This document shows, in pieces, positions 8,347-16,832 of a stretch of 33,861 bases of DNA. The position numbers and the translations under genes are program-made. Positions within the stretch are counted from its first letter, which is position 1. Every line of letters starts with the position of its first letter. Source of the DNA: Candidatus Bipolaricaulota bacterium (GTDB lineage: Bacteria; Bipolaricaulota; Bipolaricaulia; UBA7950; UBA9294); NCBI GenBank assembly GCA_018817505.1, contig JAHITR010000037.1, positions 1 to 33,861 on the forward strand, given 5' to 3'. The notes beneath the pieces are model-generated. The model was not told the DNA's origin and did no database searches. It worked only from the letters and a program-made list of their open reading frames with translations.

Positions 8347-8361
8347 CCCTTGACTCGACAC

Positions 8362-8862
8362 CTAGAGGATGGGAAATTCGCCTGTGCAGTGATGCTCAGC
8401 GTCCAATGCGCCGAGGCAAAGGGGATAATTGGCAGCCAACCACTGCGAAATCCCGCCACCCATATCGAACACTTTCTCAAATCCCAGCTCTTGCATGATC
8501 TGATACGCTTGCCCTGTCCGATTGCCGGTACGGCAGTAGATGAGAATCGTCAATTCACGATCTAGCTTGGCCAGATCGTCTCGGAATGAGCTGCTGTAAT
8601 AGTCGAGCGTCGTGGCCCCAGAAATGTGTCCCGCTTCAACTTCCGCAGGCGTTCGAATGTCGAGTAGCACAAACTCGGCGTCGTCCTGCAAGGCTACAAT
8701 CACACTCGCTGCCTGCTGTGTGGTAATGACGCCATACGGCGGCAGCTGGAAGGTTGAGTCATCAGCCTCGCTTCCTGGCTGTGTCGCCCAACATCCGCTA
8801 AGTGCAAGGCTCATCAGGACTGTCAAAGCCAGCAATCCCGCACCTTTTAATTGTGATTGCAT
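8362..8862 (-). CDS. Rhodanese-like domain lipoprotein
   Basis: Lipobox LALSGC; LLDIRTPAEVEAGHISGA; active-site CRTGNRTG; GGGISQW. Confidence 0.85.
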   Translation of the reverse strand: MQSQLKGAGLLALTVLMSLALSGCWATQPGSEADDSTFQLPPYGVITTQQAASVIVALQDDAEFVLLDIRTPAEVEAGHISGATTLDYYSSSFRDDLAKLDRELTILIYCRTGNRTGQAYQIMQELGFEKVFDMGGGISQWLAANYPLCLGALDAEHHCTGEFPIL

Positions 8863-8999
8863 CTAGTCCTCCTTCATGACCTGTTCGTAATCGTCAAGTT
8901 TGAACTGTCGTTGTGAAGTCGAATCCAAGAGCATGTGAGCGTTTGATGAGTTCGCAAGGACCAGCCAGCCCATGTCCTACCCAATGCCTATGATCGTCT

Positions 9000-9015
9000 C
9001 CTCGCCCTCGCGAGG
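9000..9015 (-). terminator. Short hairpin downstream of NfeD-like gene
   Basis: CCTCGC-CCTC-GCGAGG; no T-tract. Confidence 0.3.
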
Positions 9016-9040
9016 CGTGAGGAACCCTGCGGGCGTCAAT

Positions 9041-9460
9041 TCAAAGCTCATCTGTTGATTCCACGAGCAACAATCTGTCTTGAACATCGCGGATGATCAC
9101 GTATTGATCCGACGGGATGGTGTCTCCATTCCGTGTGCGTGCAGACCAAATCTCCCCATCGACCTTGACTTGCCCGGAAGGATTGAGGGTGACAAGCGTG
9201 CGAGCCTTCCTCCCAATCATCGACCATGGACCGTGTCGTGGAGGTTGCTTGAAAACCCGCTTGACGAACAAAAAGAAGAACAGGATTGAGACAAGCAGCT
9301 TGGCACTAGGCAGCGCGATCCACAGCCACAGCGGGACATGCGTCAGGATGTCAGCAACGGTCAATCCTGCAAGTACAAGACAGACCTCGATCGCTTCCCT
9401 GAAGAAATAGGCCTTGGCACTCGTGTCGCCCGTCTTGGGTATCTTTGTTCCCTCGGTCAT
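9041..9460 (-). CDS. NfeD-like membrane protein with C-terminal OB-fold domain
   Basis: Two TM segments then MIGRKARTLVTLNPSGQVKVDGEIWSARTRNGDTIPSDQYVIIRDVQDRLLLVE. Confidence 0.75.
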   Translation of the reverse strand: MTEGTKIPKTGDTSAKAYFFREAIEVCLVLAGLTVADILTHVPLWLWIALPSAKLLVSILFFFLFVKRVFKQPPRHGPWSMIGRKARTLVTLNPSGQVKVDGEIWSARTRNGDTIPSDQYVIIRDVQDRLLLVESTDEL

Positions 9461-10119
9461 TGCCCGGCTGCTTCCAAGTATCGCAGGAAGACGGACCCCA
9501 TCGAGAGAATTAGAAGATCGTCAGATATCCTGCCGAATGGCTTGTTGAGCACAGTTGTGTCCGTGATCACCGGCTGAAGTGTGATCCGTGGCTGCAAACT
9601 GGCTTTATCCACAAGTCGTATGTCCGCAGCCAGGTACAACGTAGGGAGTTCGGCAACTGGCAGCAGATCCCACCCATCCAATTGATGGGCAAGCGTAAGC
9701 AGTGGGAACGACACGGCAGCTTCTGCCCAAAACTCTGGATAGAAGTACGTCCGCCCCGAGGCGTGGGCATAGGATCCCAGGATGGGCCACTGCAGTCCAA
9801 GTTCTGCTGAGAACGGCCACAGAAAGGTAAATCCGAGTCCAGCACTCAGATGATCTGTAACTTGGTGGTCGAATTGAGCACTCGTCCCCAAACTGGTGAG
9901 GCCAGAGTCCATCATCGCCATCAGTTCGATACTGTTTTCTGAATCCAGGCGAATGGTGCCACCAAAAGACAGTGTTAGATCCAGCAACCTGCGATCCTCG
10001 ATTCGTTCTACGGAAGGGATCAAATGAAATCCCAAAGAGAGCGATTCCAATTCGACTGCCGACACAACCCAAGAACACAAGACCAAACAAGCCAATGCAG
10101 TGATTCCGGCGGTTTTCAT
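9457..10119 (-). CDS. Exported protein of unknown function (beta-rich, possible outer membrane protein)
   Basis: Signal peptide MKTAGITALACLVLCSWVVSA; SD gaaggggg; overlaps NfeD-like start by 4 nt (ATGA). Confidence 0.6.
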   Translation of the reverse strand: MKTAGITALACLVLCSWVVSAVELESLSLGFHLIPSVERIEDRRLLDLTLSFGGTIRLDSENSIELMAMMDSGLTSLGTSAQFDHQVTDHLSAGLGFTFLWPFSAELGLQWPILGSYAHASGRTYFYPEFWAEAAVSFPLLTLAHQLDGWDLLPVAELPTLYLAADIRLVDKASLQPRITLQPVITDTTVLNKPFGRISDDLLILSMGSVFLRYLEAAGQ

Positions 10120-10373
10120 GAATCCCCCTTCATCTGTACTCTTCAGCCGATGGACGACTCACACCGTGCCATCGCTTGCATCATGTATCGTACAGCTTTT
10201 CCCCAAACAAAAGCAGCCAACATGTCCGCATCGAATCAGTCGTCGTCTTCCTGGGCGACGCAACCAACCATCGTGGGAATGGCCTCGTTGGCCTGAGCAG
10301 ACAGCGGCTTGCCTTCTTTCTGTTCCACGGCAATCTGCAGTAGAATGGGCCCGTATCACAAAAGGGGGTAGCT

Positions 10374-11042
10374 TTGTCTGGAACGACGATTCTCGCCTTT
10401 CTAGCCATCGGCGCGTTGCTCGTGGCTGCAATGTGGTTTGGCGCGAAACGCAAGAAGGAGCTTGCCGCATGGGCCACGCAGGCTGGACTCTCTTTTGATC
10501 CTGCTCCTGATCGCAGCTACGACAATCGCTATCCCAGTTTCGGATGCCTTCGCCGTGGGCACAGCCGCTATGCCTATAACATCGCTTCTGGAGAATGGAA
10601 CAAGCGTCGGCTGGAATCGTTCGATTACCACTATGTCACTGGAGAGGGGAAGAATCGTTCGGTGCACACGTTCTCGGCAATCATCATTCGAACCGAGCTT
10701 CCCTTGAAGCCGCTCCATATTCGCGCTGAAAATGCATTCGATAAACTCACTGAATTCTTCGGAGCTGACGACATCGACTTCGAGTCAAGCCAATTCAGTC
10801 GCGAATACCACGTCAAGAGTCCAGACAAGAAATGGGCGTTCGATGTGCTCCATCAGCGAACGATAGAATTTTTACTGACTCAACCGAAGTACTCGATTGA
10901 GTTCGATACCCGTAGTGTCATCTGCTGGCGTAATCGCCGATTCGATGCGCCCACGAGAGAGAGCGCCATTCGCGTCGTCGAAGGAATTCTGGACCGTTTG
11001 CCCGAGTATTTGATTCGGGAACAGAAGAAAGGAGTCACATGA
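10374..11042 (+). CDS. Membrane-anchored protein of unknown function coupled to lemA (DUF3137-like arrangement)
   Basis: TTG start with SD aaaaggggg; N-terminal TM; 4-nt overlap with the LemA ORF. Confidence 0.65.
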   Translation: MSGTTILAFLAIGALLVAAMWFGAKRKKELAAWATQAGLSFDPAPDRSYDNRYPSFGCLRRGHSRYAYNIASGEWNKRRLESFDYHYVTGEGKNRSVHTFSAIIIRTELPLKPLHIRAENAFDKLTEFFGADDIDFESSQFSREYHVKSPDKKWAFDVLHQRTIEFLLTQPKYSIEFDTRSVICWRNRRFDAPTRESAIRVVEGILDRLPEYLIREQKKGVT

Positions 11043-11602
11043 TCCCACTTTATGTCATCCTCGCAATCGTTGCCGTCGTCATCTTCTGGGTGATCGGCAT
11101 GTACAACTCGCTGATTCGCACGCGCCTGCATGTTAAGGAAAGCTGGTCAGCTATCGACACAGAGCTCAAACGTCGATATGACCTGATCCCAAACCTCGTG
11201 GAAACAGTGAAGGGATACGCGAAGCACGAGTCAGCAACCCTGGAAGCCGTCATCCGTGCCCGTAACAATGCCGTCGCATCGACAGGCGGCCCTCAGCAAC
11301 AGGCTCAGGACGAGAACATGTTGGTGGGGGCTCTTCGCCAACTCTTTGCCGTCGTCGAGGCCTATCCTGATCTTAAGGCCAATGAGGGCTTCTTGAAGAT
11401 GCAGCAGGAGCTCACAGTCACTGAAGATCGCATCCAGGCATCCAGGCGCTTCTACAATGCCAATGTGCGTGAACTCAACACGAAGGTTGAGGTGTTCCCG
11501 TCCAACATCATCGCCTCGATGTTTGGCATCAGTCAGGCTGAGTTCTTCGAAATCGAGGATGCAGCACAGCGCGAGGCACCCAAAGTCAGTTTTACGGCCT
11601 AG
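11039..11602 (+). CDS. lemA: LemA family protein
   Basis: MYNSLIRTRLHVKESWSAIDTELKRRYDLIPNLVETVKGYAKHE...AVIRARN...YPDLKANEGFLKMQQEL...ENRI-like TEDRIQASRRFYNANVRELNTKVEVFPSNIIA. Confidence 0.95.
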   Translation: MIPLYVILAIVAVVIFWVIGMYNSLIRTRLHVKESWSAIDTELKRRYDLIPNLVETVKGYAKHESATLEAVIRARNNAVASTGGPQQQAQDENMLVGALRQLFAVVEAYPDLKANEGFLKMQQELTVTEDRIQASRRFYNANVRELNTKVEVFPSNIIASMFGISQAEFFEIEDAAQREAPKVSFTA

Positions 11603-11626
11603 GCAACGAATTAATTGGATTCACTG

Positions 11627-11658
11627 CACAGCACCAGGCATTCGTGCCTGGTGCTGTG
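11627..11658. terminator. Bidirectional terminator-like hairpin with TTCG loop between convergent genes
   Basis: CACAGCACCAGGCA-TTCG-TGCCTGGTGCTGTG, perfect 14-bp stem. Confidence 0.65.
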
Positions 11659-11667
11659 ATTGCCCAG

Positions 11668-12351
11668 CTAGTTACCAAATTTGGGGCCGTCCTCATCGCC
11701 GTTGTTGTTGTAGCCGCGCGTTTCCCAAAATCCTTTGTAGTCGGGATCATTCGAAAGTTCGATGCGCGTGAGCCAGCGAATCCACTTGTATCCCCACTTG
11801 TCTTCTGCGACGAGCTGAAAGGGGAACCCGTTGGCGGGTGGGAGCACCATGCCGTTGATGTGATCGGCAATGATCAAGTTCCTCTCCAGCACGTACTCAA
11901 GGGGCAGCGATGTGGTGTAACCATCGGCTGCGTGGAAGATGACCGTGTTGGCTTCATCGGTCGGCCCGGCGAGGGCGAGAAGCTCGGACAACGCTATGCC
12001 TTCCCACAGCGCCTTCACTGACCATCCCTCGACGCAGTGAATCGTCACCAGCTTGGATGTATGTGGCATGCTCTGCAAGGCTGCATAGTCGTAGCTTGAA
12101 GCCTCAGCAACCAATCCGTCAATGAGCAACTGATAGGCCTCGACATCGATATGCTGGACACCTCGAATCGAGTTCTCTCGAAAATTGTCAACAGATCCCA
12201 ATTTCTCACCCTGGTATTCTCTGACCTCGACGCTCTCAACATCGGGCTCAGCTTGCGCCATCGACAAGAATGTCAGGAATGCGCCCACAGCAATCAGCGT
12301 AGCGATTGCGGCGATCCAGAGACCCACCTTCCGTTGGATAAATTTCATCAT
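11668..12351 (-). CDS. Molybdopterin-dependent oxidoreductase, sulfite-oxidase fold (MsrP/YedY-like)
   Basis: LVTIHCVEGWSVKALWEGI (Mo-ligating Cys), HAADGYTTSLPLEY, NGFPFQLVAEDKWGYKWIRWLTRIEL; SD ggagg before ATGATG at 12351. Confidence 0.85.
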   Translation of the reverse strand: MMKFIQRKVGLWIAAIATLIAVGAFLTFLSMAQAEPDVESVEVREYQGEKLGSVDNFRENSIRGVQHIDVEAYQLLIDGLVAEASSYDYAALQSMPHTSKLVTIHCVEGWSVKALWEGIALSELLALAGPTDEANTVIFHAADGYTTSLPLEYVLERNLIIADHINGMVLPPANGFPFQLVAEDKWGYKWIRWLTRIELSNDPDYKGFWETRGYNNNGDEDGPKFGN

Positions 12352-12479
12352 CGAACCTCCCATAGGGCTGCTTACCAATCTAGTCTTTTCATGTGAGCTA
12401 GCGATGGGGGTTGCGTCGGATCCTGATGAAGACATGCCTTCGGCAAGATTATCGCCTACACTCAGGTGCGGAGGTCCCC

Positions 12480-13181
12480 ATGACACGCGATGCCTATCAA
12501 CTGATCGTCGACCCATCACTGGATCCGTGCCCGGCTTCCTTTGCCCTCATCTGGGCAGAGGGGATCCTTCCTCCTGAGACGCCATGCGTTGCACCTGCCT
12601 TCCTGGCGCAAGTTCTTTCCGCCGTTGTTGCCACTGGCGAGGAATCTGTTCCAGCACCCGTTCGACAGCGCGTCCGCAACATCCTGCGCCATGGCAAGTA
12701 CAAGCCGACTGGGCGGGGCAAACCAGCAAGCGAGTTCTTGCTGCGAGCTGCGCTGAGCGAATCCTTCCCGCTGGTCAATGCCCCCGTCGACGTGAACAAT
12801 GCCATCAGCCTGCAGTCAGGCTTTCCAGGCTCCATATTCGACACTGCTCTTTCAGGGAAGCAGCTGCTCATTCGTCGAGGATTTCCAAGTGAAGCGTATG
12901 TGTTCAATCCTTCAGGCCAGACAATCGACCTTGAAGACCTATTGCTCGTATGTCGCAAGACGCAGGACGGCTGGGAACCCTGTGGAAATCCTGTCAAGGA
13001 CGCCATGATCACCAAAACGTCGTCAAACACAGAGAATGTCATCGCCGTGGTCTACATCCCCGCGGATGAGCCTGCGGCCTCTATTGAAATCTGGGCCCAC
13101 CGATACGCGATGCTCCTTGTCGAGCAGTGTGGAGCGGCAGCATCCGGCTATCTCGTGGTCCCAGCGGCAACAGCCTTGTAG
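12480..13181 (+). CDS. B3/B4 (PheRS beta-like) domain-containing protein
   Basis: FPLVNAPVDVNNAISLQSGFPGSIFDTALSGKQLLIRRG; SD gcggagg before ATG 12480. Confidence 0.75.
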   Translation: MTRDAYQLIVDPSLDPCPASFALIWAEGILPPETPCVAPAFLAQVLSAVVATGEESVPAPVRQRVRNILRHGKYKPTGRGKPASEFLLRAALSESFPLVNAPVDVNNAISLQSGFPGSIFDTALSGKQLLIRRGFPSEAYVFNPSGQTIDLEDLLLVCRKTQDGWEPCGNPVKDAMITKTSSNTENVIAVVYIPADEPAASIEIWAHRYAMLLVEQCGAAASGYLVVPAATAL

Positions 13182-13345
13182 CTTGATGAACACCGGCTGG
13201 GGGTGGTCACAGCCGTTCGAGTGCCGTTGCGTTGTGATCCCTTCCGTGCGAATGCGCAGAAACGATTGTTCCTCTTTCTACATGAGGACAACGTCCCTTG
13301 TAATCCGTCTTTGCCTGGCTATACTCCGGCAGCTTTTCGGATTCG

Positions 13346-13370
13346 GTCCCAGCTTCTGTTAGGCTGGGAC
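13346..13370 (+). terminator. Hairpin upstream of MFS gene
   Basis: GTCCCAGC-ttctgttag-GCTGGGAC followed by tgttgcttt. Confidence 0.45.
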
Positions 13371-13392
13371 TGTTGCTTTATGGGAGCCGGAG

Positions 13393-14766
13393 ATGGTCAA
13401 AGCATTGCGATCTTGGTGGGAGGAGTCCGAACGATGGTACTTCGTCGTTGGGCTCGCCAACCTGGTGCTTGGAACCTCCTCTGTGCTCATCCCTCTCAGT
13501 ATCGACAAGGTGTTCAAACTGTCTGTCGCCTCGATTGGCCTGCTCGCAAGTCTAGCGAGCCTGGTTGGCGTCCTGGGAAGCCTCCTATGGGGACGCCTCG
13601 CAGATGCTGCCCATCGTCGCAAACCATTTATCGTCTTGGGATACACTGCCGCGGGCCTTTGCTTCCTGGGCATCTCCATGGCGACATCGTTTCACCAACT
13701 CGCGCTGTTCAATATGCTCCTCAATTTCTTTTGGGTGGCGAATGCCTCGGTAACCGTTCTGCTCGTGATTGAAAACAGCCAAGAAGGATTGTGGGAACGA
13801 AAGATCGGTCACCTCAACCAAATCGGAGCCCTTGGTTGGGTGCTCGGACTGGCCATCGGTGCCCTATGGATGTATTGGATGCCTTCCATACTCGGTGAGA
13901 CCGCGGCCATTCGCGTTCTGTTTTGGGGCATTGGCCTGTCAGGCTTGGTGGCGTCCATGCTGGCCATCTTGTCTATCCCTCGCACAGTTCCCAGATTCAC
14001 TCAGCGGAAATTCCGCGGGTTACTCCTTGAGATGGGCAGCTTCATTAGTGAGCGAGCTCGCTTCGCTCCTCTTCACCTTTACCATCGCCTGCATCCCAAG
14101 CGCATCATCGCACAATGGCGAAGTCCTGAAGGATTCCGTCTGGGGACCAAACGATTTCTGCTGTCGACCGTGTTTTCCTTCGTGGCCATGGGGTTCTTTG
14201 GTATCCCCCTTCCCATGCTCCTGTCTCAGCGATTTGGGCTGTCCTCATCGACCGTGTTCTTGTTCTTCGTCATTCAGCACCTGGGCATTGTGTTGGCTTA
14301 TCCACTCGCGAGTCGACGTATTCGAAGACTCGGGAATCGGTATGTACAAATGGGCGCGCTGGGCGCCAGGACCCTATTATTTGCGTCATTTGCTCTGTAT
14401 CTCGCCTTCTTCAACGACTCGCCACATGCGGTCATCCTGGCGGCGGCATTCGTCGTCTACGGCATATCCTGGTCTTATTTCCAGCTTTCGGGAACCGCCC
14501 TCACATCGCGGCTCGCCAGCGAAGAGAACCGCGGTTTGGCTCTGGGGTTGTACAATGCGATTGCCGGGACCGGCTGGATCATCGCTGGCATCGGCAGTGG
14601 TCAAATCGCGGCTAGATTCGGATACTCTGTTACGTTTGCCATCGCCAGCGGGCTATTGGTCATCAGCGTACTCATCCTGCTAACCGTTCCAGATCCATCC
14701 ACCATCGACCCTGCGGCAAGTCTCCTCGATACTCCGCAGGATGAGTCGCCGCTGGAGCTGGGCTGA
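13393..14766 (+). CDS. MFS transporter
   Basis: 12 TM-like segments; GVLGSLLWGRLADAAHRRKPFIVLG loop 2-3 motif. Confidence 0.88.
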   Translation: MVKALRSWWEESERWYFVVGLANLVLGTSSVLIPLSIDKVFKLSVASIGLLASLASLVGVLGSLLWGRLADAAHRRKPFIVLGYTAAGLCFLGISMATSFHQLALFNMLLNFFWVANASVTVLLVIENSQEGLWERKIGHLNQIGALGWVLGLAIGALWMYWMPSILGETAAIRVLFWGIGLSGLVASMLAILSIPRTVPRFTQRKFRGLLLEMGSFISERARFAPLHLYHRLHPKRIIAQWRSPEGFRLGTKRFLLSTVFSFVAMGFFGIPLPMLLSQRFGLSSSTVFLFFVIQHLGIVLAYPLASRRIRRLGNRYVQMGALGARTLLFASFALYLAFFNDSPHAVILAAAFVVYGISWSYFQLSGTALTSRLASEENRGLALGLYNAIAGTGWIIAGIGSGQIAARFGYSVTFAIASGLLVISVLILLTVPDPSTIDPAASLLDTPQDESPLELG

Positions 14767-14799
14767 TGCGTGCCCCTAGGTCGGGGGCTCAAATCCTAC

Positions 14800-15729
14800 T
14801 TAGGCTCTCCCCGTGACCAGTGCCAGCAGCGCCATGCGAACGGGCACTCCATTGGCGGCCTGTCGAAAATAAGCGGCGCCACTGTAGTCGTCCATTTCCT
14901 CGGCGATTTCGTTGACTCGAGGCAATGGATGCATCACAGTGAGCCCTTCTTTGGCTTGATCCAGATGCTTTCGCGTGAGCACGAAGCTGTCCTTCAGTCG
15001 TTCGTACTCTGCTGGATCCTCGAACCGTTCTTTCTGAATCCTCGTCATGTACAGCACATCGCCGGTCCTGAGTCCGTCAGCAAGGTCCTCTGTTTCCTGA
15101 ACGTCGATTCGGGCTGCTTTAAGTCGATCAATGATCTCTCGCGGCATCTGCAGCGCTTTCGGAGCGACAAAAATGAACTTCACATGGTAGCTGGCTAGCA
15201 GCAGGGCAAGAGAATGTGCCGTTCGCCCGTTCTTCAAATCTCCAGCCAGTACGATGGTTTGGTCCTCAACTGTGCCCTTCTCTTTCTGAATGGTATAGAA
15301 GTCCAGAAGAGATTGGGTCGGGTGCTGACCTGCCCCATCCCCTGCATTGACGACCGGCTTGTCTGTGGCCTTGGCTGCTTCCTCGGCAGATCCAATTTGA
15401 GGATGCCGAAGCACGATCACATCAGCGTACCCTTCCACAGTCTTGATTGTGTCATGAAGTGACTCGCCCTTGGATGCAGAGCTGGATTTGGCCTCAGCAA
15501 CGCTAACCACTGTGCCGCCCAAACGCAGCATGGCCGCCTCGAAAGACAAGCGTGTTCGTGTGCTTGGCTCATAGAACAACGTAGACAGAATCTTGCCTTC
15601 CATCACGTTAAGTCTCTTCCCTTGAAGAAGGGCAGCCTCATACTCGCCAGCCAGTTTCATGATTAACGCGACTTCGTCCTTCGAAAACTGATCGGCCCTC
15701 AACACGTCCTTGTGCGCCAGTCCCGCCAT
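14800..15729 (-). CDS. pyrB: Aspartate carbamoyltransferase catalytic subunit
   Basis: YEPSTRTRLSFEAAMLRLGG, HPTQSLLDFYTI, GDLKNGRTAHSL, HPLPRVNEI, YFRQAANGVPVRMALL. Confidence 0.95.
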   Translation of the reverse strand: MAGLAHKDVLRADQFSKDEVALIMKLAGEYEAALLQGKRLNVMEGKILSTLFYEPSTRTRLSFEAAMLRLGGTVVSVAEAKSSSASKGESLHDTIKTVEGYADVIVLRHPQIGSAEEAAKATDKPVVNAGDGAGQHPTQSLLDFYTIQKEKGTVEDQTIVLAGDLKNGRTAHSLALLLASYHVKFIFVAPKALQMPREIIDRLKAARIDVQETEDLADGLRTGDVLYMTRIQKERFEDPAEYERLKDSFVLTRKHLDQAKEGLTVMHPLPRVNEIAEEMDDYSGAAYFRQAANGVPVRMALLALVTGRA

Positions 15730-15749
15730 CGGTTTGCCTCCTGGGTTAA

Positions 15750-16832
15750 TTAGCTCAGACTGCGAACGGCTCTAGCTATGCCTGTGATCGCAGTGTCCAT
15801 ATCACGTTCGTTGACGCCGCAGAATGGAATTCGAACAAATCTGGATCCATCGCCGTCCGGGTAGAAATCTTCACCATCACTGAGTATGACGCCTTCCATC
15901 CGTGCACGTTGTTGAACGTCGCCCGCGTCGACGCCTTCGGGGAGGGTGACCCCCAAGAAGAATCCACCTTCAGGCTTCACCCACTGGGCCTCGGGCAAGT
16001 GACGATTCAATGCTTCAAGACACGCGCGCAGTCTGGGGCCATAGAGTGCCTTGAGCTCGACAAGTGCAGGTTCCATCAATCCTTGACGCAAGAACTCAAA
16101 TACCATGCCTTCTGGAACCATACTCGGGCAAATATACGCTGAGCCAGCCAATGTGCTCATGTCATCAATGAAGGATTCGGGCGCAACCATCCATCCAACA
16201 CGCAACCCTGGGCTGATCAGCTTGGAGAATGATGACATTCGAATGAGGGTCGCGTCGCCGCAATCGTCGAGGGAAGGTTCATCCTCTCCCCAGTACCGGA
16301 GCGGGCGATAGGGCAGGTCGGCGATGACGATCGTCCTGTAGGAGGCAGCAAGCGCCATCACGGCTTCGCGCTTGATCGCACTCATCGTGGCCCCCGTTGG
16401 ATTCTGAAAATCCGGAATGACATAAAGCATGCGAGGCTGGTGGCGTTTGAGCGCTTTCTCCAATTCATGGAGATTCGGACCATCCTGTTCCATGGCGATT
16501 CCGTGAACCTGGCACCCAGCATTTCGGAATGTCCTGATCGTTCGATCATAGGTTGGCCGCTCAACCAGAACAGCATCTCCTGGATGAAGTGTCGTTCGAA
16601 TCAATAGATCCAATAGCTGAATCGATCCATTGCCTAGCATCACCTGCTCGACGGGAACGTTCTCTTGCGAGGCGATCGCTTCTCGAAGCGGCATAAATCC
16701 GCGCGGCGGATGGTACTGCAGGATCGTCGTTCCATAGCGTTTCAGAGCTTGCTCGGCGCAGCCGATCAACGCGTCAATCGCAAAGGACTCGCTGGCAGGA
16801 ACGCCGCGTGTCAGGGCAATCAAATTCGTCAT
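15750..16832 (-). CDS. PLP-dependent aminotransferase, class I/II (MocR-type catalytic domain, no HTH)
   Basis: YHPPRGFMPLREAIA, PDFQNPTG, SSFSKLISPGLRVGW (PLP Lys). Confidence 0.9.
   Translation of the reverse strand: MTNLIALTRGVPASESFAIDALIGCAEQALKRYGTTILQYHPPRGFMPLREAIASQENVPVEQVMLGNGSIQLLDLLIRTTLHPGDAVLVERPTYDRTIRTFRNAGCQVHGIAMEQDGPNLHELEKALKRHQPRMLYVIPDFQNPTGATMSAIKREAVMALAASYRTIVIADLPYRPLRYWGEDEPSLDDCGDATLIRMSSFSKLISPGLRVGWMVAPESFIDDMSTLAGSAYICPSMVPEGMVFEFLRQGLMEPALVELKALYGPRLRACLEALNRHLPEAQWVKPEGGFFLGVTLPEGVDAGDVQQRARMEGVILSDGEDFYPDGDGSRFVRIPFCGVNERDMDTAITGIARAVRSLS

Noticed and set aside
12161-12185. Possible dispersed copy of the array motif (tcgaatcgagttctctcgaaaa)
   Set aside because: Short partial similarity inside the molybdoenzyme CDS; lacks the second hairpin and is likely coincidence.
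13769-14683. 304-aa + ORF within the second MFS gene
   Set aside because: Frame shadow of a well-supported transporter; Cys/Ser/Pro-rich, no start signal.
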